DNA of 64,000 bases, from positions 1 through 64,000 of the forward strand of contig NZ_MUGW01000035.1 of assembly GCF_002217285.1 (NCBI RefSeq), written 5' to 3'. A model generated the notes under the pieces. That model searched no databases. It saw nothing but the letters and a program-made list of their open reading frames with translations, and had not been told where the DNA came from. Below are positions 40,744 to 48,506 of the stretch, in pieces. Each line of letters begins with the position of its first letter. Position 1 is the first letter of the stretch. A program made the position numbers and the translations under genes. Source of the stretch: Flavobacterium hercynium. GTDB taxonomy: Bacteria; Bacteroidota; Bacteroidia; Flavobacteriales; Flavobacteriaceae.

Positions 40744-41334
40744 ATGTTTCTCGAAAATACAGTAAATCACAAAGAACAGTTTGGTTGGATTGAAGTTATT
40801 TGTGGATCAATGTTTTCGGGTAAAACCGAGGAGTTAATTCGCAGATTAAAACGCGCTCAGTTTGCCAAACAAAGAGTCGAAATTTTTAAACCTTCTATTG
40901 ATACGCGTTATCATGACGAATTGGTCGTATCTCACGATGCTAATGAATTTCGCTCAACTCCGGTTCCCGCAGCTGCTAATATCGCACTCCTTGCACAAGG
41001 TTGTGATGTTATAGGCATTGATGAAGCACAGTTTTTTGATGATGAAATTGTTACGGTTTGTAATGATCTTGCCAATCAGGGAATTCGTGTTATCGTGGCA
41101 GGATTGGATATGGACTTCAAAGGAAATCCTTTTGGGCCAATGCCGGCACTTATGGCTACAGCAGAATATGTTACGAAGGTTCATGCGGTTTGTACCAGAA
41201 CTGGAAATCTTGCTAACTACAGTTTCCGTAAAACGGATAATGATAAATTAGTAATGCTGGGTGAAACAGAAGAATACGAGCCACTAAGTCGTGCCGCTTA
41301 TTATAATGCGATGAAAAAAAGCCAGGAAAAATAA
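40744..41334 (+). CDS. tdk: Thymidine kinase, type II
   Basis: Phosphorylates thymidine in salvage. The 196 residues have a P-loop GSMFSGKT at 21-28, D-E-A-Q at 93-96 with catalytic E94, and the lasso region near the C-terminus. Typical type II enzymes bind zinc with four cysteines; here only C150 (VHAVCTRTGN) remains in that region, so the zinc site is lost. I chose ATG 40744 (MFLENTVNH), the usual N-terminus in Bacteroidota. The frame also extends back to a TTG at 40675. Confidence 0.94.
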   Translation: MFLENTVNHKEQFGWIEVICGSMFSGKTEELIRRLKRAQFAKQRVEIFKPSIDTRYHDELVVSHDANEFRSTPVPAAANIALLAQGCDVIGIDEAQFFDDEIVTVCNDLANQGIRVIVAGLDMDFKGNPFGPMPALMATAEYVTKVHAVCTRTGNLANYSFRKTDNDKLVMLGETEEYEPLSRAAYYNAMKKSQEK

Positions 41335-41364
41335 AGCTATATTTTTATAACTAAAAACTACAGG

Positions 41365-41799
41365 ATGCAGGAACCAAAAACGAAAAAGAAATTAACCGCT
41401 ACCATTATCATAGCAGTAGTAATTGCTGCAGTGTCAGTAAGTCTAATTCAGTATTTCTTTTTTAAGGATGCTGCAAAAGATACCGAAGTAATAGAATTGG
41501 TCGCAAAGTACAATAAAAGTTGTCCGTTAGAAATTCAGCCGGGTATTCGTTTAGATAGTGTTAGTCTTCCTGAGGGACACACAATTCAGTACAATCAGAC
41601 TTTGGTAAATGTAGAAAAAGCAACTGCCGAAATTGATACTATAAAACAAAACATCCAGCAAAGCCTTATTAGCACTGTAAAAGCAAATCCCGGACTTCAA
41701 ATCTTTCGGGATAAAGAGTTTGTCTTAATTTATCATTATAATGATAGAAAAAAAGACTCTTTATTTCAGATTGCCATTACTCCGGAGCAATATAAATAA
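41365..41799 (+). CDS. Small membrane-anchored protein of unknown function
   Basis: A 144-residue protein with one N-terminal TM helix (about 11-33, TATIIIAVVIAAVSVSLIQYFF) and a periplasmic body of about 110 residues with one cysteine (NKSCPLEIQPGIRLDSVSLP). Flavobacteria often carry such a gene near tdk but I do not know the role. It follows tdk by 30 bp on the same strand and is followed by a terminator, so the two likely form one unit. Confidence 0.72.
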   Translation: MQEPKTKKKLTATIIIAVVIAAVSVSLIQYFFFKDAAKDTEVIELVAKYNKSCPLEIQPGIRLDSVSLPEGHTIQYNQTLVNVEKATAEIDTIKQNIQQSLISTVKANPGLQIFRDKEFVLIYHYNDRKKDSLFQIAITPEQYK

Positions 41800-41827
41800 G
41801 TTAAAGAATTAAAAATTAAAGATATTT

Positions 41828-41863
41828 GACCTAACGACTTATTAAGCTGTTAGGTCTTTTTTT
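41828..41863 (+). terminator. Terminator after the tdk unit
   Basis: gacctaac (41828-41835) pairs with gttaggtc (41849-41856), followed by seven T. It reuses the CCTAAC/GTTAGG word of the dispersed palindrome next to it. Confidence 0.75.
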
Positions 41864-41921
41864 ATTTTAATGATTAATGTAATCTTGATAGTAGTCTTAG
41901 CTTTTACTACACTGCATAAAA

Positions 41922-41954
41922 AAACCTAACAGGTTTTGGAAACCTGTTAGGTTT
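41922..41954. repeat. Dispersed palindromic repeat CCTAACAGG, copy 3
   Basis: The longest copy, with 14-base perfect arms aaacctaacaggtt and aacctgttaggttt. It lies between the tdk unit and the convergent rpoN. Confidence 0.8.
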
Positions 41955-41989
41955 GTAAAGTTGATATGTTATTGCGAAGATTTGAAAAA

Positions 41990-43450
41990 TTAAATCTTCT
42001 TTCTCATTCTCGCTACCGGAATATCAAGCTGTTCGCGGTATTTGGCAATTGTTCTTCTGGCAATAGGATATCCTTTTTCCTTTAGAATTTCTGCCAATTG
42101 ATCGTCTGGTAAAGGTTTCTTTTTATCTTCTTCTTCAATCGTATTTTGTAGAATCTTTTTAATTTCTAATGTCGAAACATCTTCTCCCTGATCATTTTTC
42201 ATGGCTTCAGAGAAAAACTCTTTAATAAGTTTTGTTCCGTACGGCGTTTCAACATATTTACTGTTGGCAACACGCGAAATTGTCGAAATATCCAAGCCAA
42301 CCATATCCGCAATGTCTTTTAAGATCATGGGTTTTAATTTGGTTTCGTCTCCGTCTAAAAAGAATTCTTCCTGATAATGCATAATAGCATTCATGGTTAC
42401 AAACAGCGTTTCCTGACGTTGTCTGATCGCATCAATAAACCATTTTGCAGAATCCAGCTTTTGTTTGATAAACTGAACAGCATCTTTTTGAGCCGATGAT
42501 TTATCGCGGGAATCTTTATACGTCTGCATCATTTCCTGATAATCCTTAGAAACGTGCAGAGAAGGAGCATTTCGTCCGTTTAAGGTCAATTCCAGTTCGC
42601 CATCGATAATTCTGATTGCGAAGTCGGGAACCACATTTTCGGTTACTTTATTATTTCCTGTAAAAGAGCCGCCTGGTTTTGGATTCAGTCTTTCGATTTC
42701 GTGAATTGCTTTTTTAAGCAGCTCATTCGAAACCCCCGATTTTTGCAATAGCTTATCGTAATGTTTTTTAGTAAAAGCATCAAACTGATTTTCGATAATA
42801 TCAATTGCTAAATCAACATAATCCGTTGGTGTTTTATGCTTCAATTGCAATAACAGACATTCCTGCAAATCACGTGCTCCCACACCCGAAGGTTCAAGCT
42901 CATGAATCACATGCAGCATTTTTTCGACCATCGCATCATCCGTATAAATACCTTGCGTAAAGGCCATGTCATCAACAATATCAGCAATGCTTCTGCGGAT
43001 GTAACCCATATCATCAATACTTCCAACAAGGAATTCAGCTATTTCGCGTTCTTCATCGTTTAAAATAAAAGTATTCAGCTGATTGATTAAATCCTGGTGA
43101 AAACTGATTGGAGACGCAAAAGGAGTTTCGCGTTCCTCGTCTTCACTATAATTATTTACCTGAGTTTTGTAGTCAGGTGTATCATCGTCGCTTAAGTATT
43201 CGTCTATATTAATGTCGTCAGCTTCGATTCTGTCTGATTCGGCATCATCATAATCGTCGTAGTCTTCATTAGCGAATTCATCAGCTTCGTATTCGTCTTC
43301 TTTACCTGCTTCTAAAGCCGGATTTTCGTTCATTTCTTCCAATAAACGTTGTTCAAAAGCTTGCGTAGGCAATTGAATTAACTTCATCAGCTGAATTTGC
43401 TGTGGAGATAATTTTTGTGATAATTTTAAATTTAAAAATTGCTTTAGCAT
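41990..43450 (-). CDS. rpoN: RNA polymerase sigma-54 factor
   Basis: A 486-residue sigma factor for GG-N10-GC promoters, needing AAA+ activators such as the one at 13170. The N-terminal Gln/Leu-rich region I is MLKQFLNLKLSQKLSPQQIQ. A long acidic region II follows (about 50-130, DEYEADEFANEDYDDYDDAE). The core-binding and DNA-binding domains are complete, and the RpoN box is present as ARRTIAKYREQLDIP near the end. Its neighbours are unrelated; the gap to asnS holds repeats. The gene is single-copy in this window. Confidence 0.97.
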   Translation of the reverse strand: MLKQFLNLKLSQKLSPQQIQLMKLIQLPTQAFEQRLLEEMNENPALEAGKEDEYEADEFANEDYDDYDDAESDRIEADDINIDEYLSDDDTPDYKTQVNNYSEDEERETPFASPISFHQDLINQLNTFILNDEEREIAEFLVGSIDDMGYIRRSIADIVDDMAFTQGIYTDDAMVEKMLHVIHELEPSGVGARDLQECLLLQLKHKTPTDYVDLAIDIIENQFDAFTKKHYDKLLQKSGVSNELLKKAIHEIERLNPKPGGSFTGNNKVTENVVPDFAIRIIDGELELTLNGRNAPSLHVSKDYQEMMQTYKDSRDKSSAQKDAVQFIKQKLDSAKWFIDAIRQRQETLFVTMNAIMHYQEEFFLDGDETKLKPMILKDIADMVGLDISTISRVANSKYVETPYGTKLIKEFFSEAMKNDQGEDVSTLEIKKILQNTIEEEDKKKPLPDDQLAEILKEKGYPIARRTIAKYREQLDIPVARMRKKI

Positions 43451-43454
43451 TTAG

Positions 43455-43605
43455 AATGTTTAATCGTTTATTTGTTTAATCGTCAATTTGTTTAATCGTT
43501 AAAATCGGCTAACCGAATTAACGATTAACCGATCTAACGTTTGATCTTCTATTCGTTTCTTTGTGAAAAAACGGTTAACCGAATGAACGATTAACCGATT
43601 AAACT
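43455..43605. repeat. TTAATCG/CGATTAA repeat between asnS and rpoN
   Basis: Words such as gtttaatcgt (three copies at the left) and aacgattaaccga (two copies at the right) fill the 159-bp gap and face each other as inverted repeats. No ORF. Confidence 0.6.
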
Positions 43606-43609
43606 TTTT

Positions 43610-45055
43610 TTAAAATTCAGCACTTCCAGGAGTTCTTGGGAAAGGAATCACGTCTCTAATGTTTGTCATTCCTGTTACAAACAATACCAAACGCTCAAAA
43701 CCTAAACCAAAACCGGCGTGAGTTGCAGAACCAAATCTTCTGGTGTCTAAATACCAGTATAATTCTTCTTCATCGATTTCGAGAGCCTTCATTTTTTCGA
43801 TTAGAACATCGTAACGTTCTTCTCTTTCAGATCCACCAACGATTTCTCCAATTCCAGGGAAAAGGATATCCATAGCACGAACTGTTTCTCTTCCTGGTTC
43901 TGTATTGTCATTCAAACGCATATAAAATGCTTTGATGTTTGCCGGGTAATCAAATAAAATTACCGGACATTTAAAGTGTTTTTCAACTAAGTAACGTTCG
44001 TGTTCTGATTGTAAATCAGCTCCCCATTCGTTAATGATATATTGAAATTTCTTCTTTTTATTTGGAGTAGAATCTCTTAAAATGTCAATCGCTTCTGTAT
44101 AAGAAACACGTTTAAAGTTGTTTTCTAATACAAAGTTCAATTTTTCCAACAAAGCCATTTCGCTTCTCTCCGCTTGTGGTTTTGCTTTTTCTTCTTCTAA
44201 AAGTCTTCCTTCCAGGAATTTTAAATCATCCTGACAGTTTTCTAATGCATATTTAATTACGTACTGAATAAAATCTTCAGCCAAATCCATATTGTCATCT
44301 AAATTGTTGAAAGCAACTTCCGGCTCAATCATCCAGAATTCTGCAAGGTGACGTGATGTATTTGAGTTTTCTGCTCTAAAAGTTGGTCCAAAAGTATAAA
44401 TCTGCCCCAAAGCCATTGCAAAAGTTTCTCCTTCTAATTGTCCAGAAACCGTTAAGTTCGTATGTTTTCCAAAGAAATCTTTTTTGAAATCGATGTTTCC
44501 GTCTTCTGTTTTAGGCAAATTGTCAAGCGGTAAAGATGTAACCTGAAACATTTCTCCTGCACCTTCAGCATCAGCTCCGGTGATAATTGGCGTGTTAACA
44601 TACACAAAACCTTTTTGCTGAAAATAGCTGTGAACTGCAAACGAAAGTACAGAACGCACACGCATAATTGCTCCAAAAGCATTTGTACGTACACGTAAAT
44701 GTGCATTTTCACGTAAAAATTCTAAAGAGTGTTTTTTAGGCTGCATTGGAAATTTCTCTGCATCAGAATCTCCTAAAATTTCAATCTTAGTAACCTGAAT
44801 CTCGTATTTCTGACCTGCACCTTTGCTTTCTACCAAAGTTCCAATAACAGAAACTGCAGCTCCAGTTGTAATTCTTTTTAGCGTTTCTTCCGGTGTATTT
44901 TCAAAATCAACAACACATTGTATATTATTAATTGTAGAACCATCATTAAGCGCAATGAACTGATTATTTCTAAAAGTTCTTACCCATCCTTTTGCATTCA
45001 CTTCCTGTAGCGTCGTCGTACTGTTTAATAAGTCTTTAACCTTTGTGTGTTTCAT
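43610..45055 (-). CDS. asnS: Asparaginyl-tRNA synthetase
   Basis: Charges tRNA-Asn. The 481-residue class IIb enzyme has an N-terminal OB-fold anticodon-binding domain (about 15-105) and the catalytic domain. Motif 2 is FRAENSNTSRHLAEFWMIEPE-like (the segment near residue 230) and motif 3 is GFGLGFERLVLF at the C-terminus. A TATATTTG box lies 48 bp upstream. Length is normal for the family. Confidence 0.96.
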   Translation of the reverse strand: MKHTKVKDLLNSTTTLQEVNAKGWVRTFRNNQFIALNDGSTINNIQCVVDFENTPEETLKRITTGAAVSVIGTLVESKGAGQKYEIQVTKIEILGDSDAEKFPMQPKKHSLEFLRENAHLRVRTNAFGAIMRVRSVLSFAVHSYFQQKGFVYVNTPIITGADAEGAGEMFQVTSLPLDNLPKTEDGNIDFKKDFFGKHTNLTVSGQLEGETFAMALGQIYTFGPTFRAENSNTSRHLAEFWMIEPEVAFNNLDDNMDLAEDFIQYVIKYALENCQDDLKFLEGRLLEEEKAKPQAERSEMALLEKLNFVLENNFKRVSYTEAIDILRDSTPNKKKKFQYIINEWGADLQSEHERYLVEKHFKCPVILFDYPANIKAFYMRLNDNTEPGRETVRAMDILFPGIGEIVGGSEREERYDVLIEKMKALEIDEEELYWYLDTRRFGSATHAGFGLGFERLVLFVTGMTNIRDVIPFPRTPGSAEF

Positions 45056-45102
45056 TTTTCTGTGTAAAATTGATATTTAATAATAGTATTTCAATTGAAA
45101 TG

Positions 45103-45110
45103 CAAATATA
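45103..45110 (-). promoter_or_regulatory. -7 element TATATTTG for asnS
   Basis: An exact TAnnTTTG match on the minus strand with a suitable distance to the start. The -33 side is not clear. Confidence 0.4.
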
Positions 45111-45229
45111 ATTGATTTGTTTGAAATTGTACTGTTTAAGTTTTTTTTAGCGGTTCTCAGATTGTAAGTTACTAAGATGCTACGTTTTTTGAACTAGTTT
45201 CTATATATTTTTTAACAAGTTAAAAATCG

Positions 45230-46300
45230 TTATAATACAATTATGGCAATGATAATTAAGATCACTACAATAGCGCAAACGATTTGAAATACTAAACTAG
45301 TAGGGCTTTCGCCGTAAATTTTTCCATTTCTGCCGTTGATGTAAAAATGATAGATCTTTTCTTTGTAGCGGTACGAGCTCACATATACAGGTACCATAAT
45401 ATGCTTGAATTGAATGTCATCGTATTGTGTATCACAGGTATATATCCTTTGGCGATCTCCACCTATTTCTTCTCTAATTGCTTTGCTGATACGGTTTTCC
45501 ATTCTTGTTTTTGCATCTGTAAAGCCTTGCTGTAGCGGAATGGTATATTTTTCCGTTATAAAACCAGAAAGATATTGATCGTTTACTTTAACAAGTTCTC
45601 TGAAATCCCAAGGTTCGAGTTCTGCTAATCCTTCCGGGCTTATGTTTCCGGACGCAGGCGTAATAATGTCATCAAAATCAACACGAACGGTGCCAAATGT
45701 ATTTGTCCAGGACGTTTTGGTTACCTCTCTTTCATCGTCACCACTTCCCTCTGTTACGGTATAATCGTCACCGCTTGCACCTGTATAAGCAGAAACTGAT
45801 TTAGCGTCAAATGTCCAATAAGGGACATAAATTCCTCTTAAATCTATAGGAGTAGGCGCAAATTTTTTAAAATCGCTTGGTGTCAGCCAAAGACTATTTT
45901 TCCATTTTTCCAGAATAACAATTGTTTTCTTTTCGTCGATATTAAAGGGCAGTAAATATCCTGGTTTAATAAGACGCTGCTCCGAAATGTCGTCCTCAAC
46001 CAGAGGATTGGTGCAGTACGAACAATGTAAAGATTTTAAATTCTCATCCACAGAAGAACTCGCTCCGCAGCTTTTGCACGAAATGATTTTCTCTGTTTGT
46101 AAATTGAGAGCTTCAAAATTTTCAATGTAGGCATTAAAATCAAGTTCTTCAATAAACGTTTCTTCTTCGTGAATTTCATTCGTAGAAGAACAATAATCGC
46201 AAGCCATTGTTTTAGTACCGGGCTTGTATTTTAGCCCGGCACCACAATTTGTACACAAAAAACCTTTGAATGCTGCAACGGTAGTATCTGGATTTTCCAT
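45230..46300 (-). CDS. Zinc-ribbon membrane protein, YdjG-like
   Basis: A 356-residue protein. Two zinc ribbons at the N-terminus are visible: CTNCGAGL with CDYC (about 16-37) and CKSCGA with CSYC (about 75-96). A soluble middle follows with IDLRGIYVPYWTFDA, and a C-terminal TM helix (about 333-356, LVFQIVCAIVVILIIIAIIVL). This matches the TFIIB-type zinc-ribbon membrane proteins such as Bacillus YdjG, which recruits the SPFH protein YdjI to the membrane. The SPFH-protein gene lies 5 bp upstream on the same strand, so the pair is co-transcribed. Confidence 0.82.
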   Translation of the reverse strand: MENPDTTVAAFKGFLCTNCGAGLKYKPGTKTMACDYCSSTNEIHEEETFIEELDFNAYIENFEALNLQTEKIISCKSCGASSSVDENLKSLHCSYCTNPLVEDDISEQRLIKPGYLLPFNIDEKKTIVILEKWKNSLWLTPSDFKKFAPTPIDLRGIYVPYWTFDAKSVSAYTGASGDDYTVTEGSGDDEREVTKTSWTNTFGTVRVDFDDIITPASGNISPEGLAELEPWDFRELVKVNDQYLSGFITEKYTIPLQQGFTDAKTRMENRISKAIREEIGGDRQRIYTCDTQYDDIQFKHIMVPVYVSSYRYKEKIYHFYINGRNGKIYGESPTSLVFQIVCAIVVILIIIAIIVL

Positions 46301-46305
46301 TTATT

Positions 46306-47397
46306 TTAAATTCCCGGAAGCGGAGGAGGAGATTGCGTTAGTAATTTTTGCAAATGTTCAACAGAACCAGCTTTTTGCCAATCGCTCATGCCTTGATTCC
46401 ATACTAATGTTTCAGTAGAAAGTTGTCCGTTTTTTACCAGATCAGCAAGTTGCGCGTCGTTAAAAGGTCCTGCTTGTTGATTGTTTATAGCCACAAAAAA
46501 TGATACGCCATTTGACAAAGGAGGTGGCGATTGCTGATTCTGAGTTGTGTTTAATGACTGTGCCATTTGGTTTGCCATTGCGATACCAGCTCCAAAACCA
46601 ACACCTGCTCCCGCAGCTCCCGATGGATTATTAGCAGCAATTTCAATAGACTTTGCGGCTTTATATTGTGCAAATTTGTTTAAATCGATTTTATTAAGAC
46701 GGCTTAATTCAAAAATTTCTTTTTTGATTTCTTCCGGCATTGAAACGTTTTCAATAAGAAATTTGCTAACATCTAATCCGTAAGCGGTGAAATCATCCTT
46801 CATGAAGTCGAAAATAACCTTCGAAAGTTCATTTAGATTTGCAGCATAATTTTCAACCGGCAAATTCGCTTCACCAATCGCGTCAGTAAAACGGGTAACA
46901 ATATTACTTTTTAATTGTTCCGATATTTTTTCAGTTGTGAAATTTCCGTCAGTGCCCACAATTTCTCTAAGGAATATGGCAGCATCACCAACTTTAAAAG
47001 TATAAGTTCCAAAAGCTCTGATTTCAAGCATCCCAAAACGGTCGTCGTTTAGTATAATCGGACTTTTAGTTCCCCATTTCTGATCTGTAAAAGTTTTGGT
47101 GCTAATAAAATAAACTTCCGCTTTAAAGGGACTATTAAAACCGTATTTCCATCCTTTAAGCGTAGTTAAAATCGGTAAGTTTTGTGTGTTTAGCGTGTAA
47201 GTTCCTGGAGTAAAAACATCTGCAATTTGTCCTTCACTTACAAATACAGCTTGTTGTCCTTCTCGAACAATTAATTTTGCATCATTTTTAATTTCATTCT
47301 GATACCTTTCAAATCTATAAACTATAGTATTACTGCTATTATCTAGAAATTCAATGATATCGATAAACTCATTACGTAACTTATCAAATATTCCCAT
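46306..47397 (-). CDS. SPFH/Band 7 protein with C-terminal GYF_2 domain, YdjI-like
   Basis: A 363-residue cytosolic protein. An SPFH/virion-core-like domain (about 20-240) starts IIEFLDNSSNTIVYRFER and contains the AVFVSEGQIADVFTPGTYTL segment. An Ala/Gly-rich hinge is near 255-285. The C-terminal GYF_2 domain (about 300-355) reads FFVAINNQQAGPFNDAQL and LVWNQGMSDWQKAG. The end is PPPLPGI. In Bacillus the homologous YdjI works with YdjG and PspA in membrane-stress responses. No pspA is present here. A full promoter lies upstream on the minus strand. Confidence 0.85.
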   Translation of the reverse strand: MGIFDKLRNEFIDIIEFLDNSSNTIVYRFERYQNEIKNDAKLIVREGQQAVFVSEGQIADVFTPGTYTLNTQNLPILTTLKGWKYGFNSPFKAEVYFISTKTFTDQKWGTKSPIILNDDRFGMLEIRAFGTYTFKVGDAAIFLREIVGTDGNFTTEKISEQLKSNIVTRFTDAIGEANLPVENYAANLNELSKVIFDFMKDDFTAYGLDVSKFLIENVSMPEEIKKEIFELSRLNKIDLNKFAQYKAAKSIEIAANNPSGAAGAGVGFGAGIAMANQMAQSLNTTQNQQSPPPLSNGVSFFVAINNQQAGPFNDAQLADLVKNGQLSTETLVWNQGMSDWQKAGSVEHLQKLLTQSPPPLPGI

Positions 47398-47422
47398 GTT
47401 TATTTTTGTTTATTTTGAAAAC

Positions 47423-47452
47423 CAAATGTAGGGATATTTACCTTTTTTCAAA
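47423..47452 (-). promoter_or_regulatory. Promoter TTTG-N18-TACATTTG for the SPFH/zinc-ribbon pair
   Basis: On the minus strand TACATTTG (plus 47423-47430) and TTTG (plus 47449-47452) are 18 bp apart. It would give a leader of about 20 nt. Confidence 0.6.
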
Positions 47453-47487
47453 ATAAAAACTTATGTTTTGGTGCAATATATTAATAA

Positions 47488-47565
47488 GGAGCTATTTCCC
47501 GCTATCCGCTATATCTTTTTGTTTTTAAAGAAAAAACAAAAAGGATGCCGCTGCTATCGGGGCTA
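47488..47565 (-). repeat. Dispersed AGCGGCATCC element, copy B
   Basis: Read on the minus strand it begins tagccccgatagcagcggca, has a central hairpin of tttttgttttt/aaaaacaaaaa, and ends gatatagcggatagcgggaa then tagctcc. The end blocks match copy A at 26600-26677, the middle does not. Nothing else is seen in the rest of the gap 47398-47657 besides the promoter above. Confidence 0.72.
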
Positions 47566-47657
47566 GGGGAAAGCTATTTATTAATAGAGGGAAATATTTA
47601 GAATGGGAAAAAAAGTAATAAATTAAATGACGTAAATAGAAACGTTTTTTTTAACTA

Positions 47658-48467
47658 TCATTTAGGTGTAAATTGATCTTTTACTTCTTGTGGAATTACA
47701 TCTTTTTCTTTAATTTTTTCATAAAAATTAAATGCTTTCTTTTTCATTTTATCATCTTTTTTGGTTTCAGAGACTTTTAAAAGAGATAATGAATAATGAA
47801 TTTTAAAATTAAAGTCCTTTTTATACGAGGAATAAGCATTATCTAAGTGTACTAACGCTTCATCATAATTTTTATTTAATGAAAGCAATATTCCTTTTAT
47901 ATAGAACACGTCGCTTTTTAGCTTGAGATTAATGAGTTTGTATTTATCTATGGCAAGATTTATATTTTCTAATCCATTATCATAGTCTCCCAAAATTGGA
48001 GATGTCACTGCAATTCCATAATATCCTTCGGGGCTATCAGGATATAATTTAACTATTTCTTCGTATTTTTTTCTTGCAACTTCAATTGCTTTTTCATTTC
48101 CATACTTTAAGCATTCTGCAGCTAAATTTGTTTTAAATTCTATAGATTTGTCATAACTTTTGTCTGCTAACATATAGAATTTAAGTGCATCTTTATCATC
48201 TAATAATCTTAAAGTGTAACCAGTGAAAAATAGCGCATCACAAAAAGTAGTGTCTTTTTTATAGGCTTCAAAAAAAACATTTGCAGTTATAGTGAGATAT
48301 TTTTTATTTAAAGAGGTGTTTAAATAAAGAAACTTTACACCATCATTGAAGAGTTGTAATGCTTCAAGATTTTCCGACTTGCAGTACAGGTTTTTTCCCT
48401 CAAAATAATTTTGAGAAAACATTATATTAAAATTCAGTACAAAAAGTATTAGTATCGTTTTTTTCAT
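47658..48467 (-). CDS. Exported TPR-type protein
   Basis: A 269-residue protein with a signal peptide (about 1-19, ending NIMFSQN). The rest is helical with TPR-like units such as DALFFTGYTLRLLDDKDALKF, YPDSPEGYYGIAVTSPILGDY and VFYIKGILLSLNKNYDEAL. TPR proteins act as protein-protein scaffolds, and its partner is not known. It is downstream of the MMPL exporter gene on the same strand (39 bp), so the two may be co-transcribed. Confidence 0.78.
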   Translation of the reverse strand: MKKTILILFVLNFNIMFSQNYFEGKNLYCKSENLEALQLFNDGVKFLYLNTSLNKKYLTITANVFFEAYKKDTTFCDALFFTGYTLRLLDDKDALKFYMLADKSYDKSIEFKTNLAAECLKYGNEKAIEVARKKYEEIVKLYPDSPEGYYGIAVTSPILGDYDNGLENINLAIDKYKLINLKLKSDVFYIKGILLSLNKNYDEALVHLDNAYSSYKKDFNFKIHYSLSLLKVSETKKDDKMKKKAFNFYEKIKEKDVIPQEVKDQFTPK

Positions 48468-48506
48468 AAATTAAAATGGAATTTGGATGGAAAGTTTTGG
48501 CAACTT

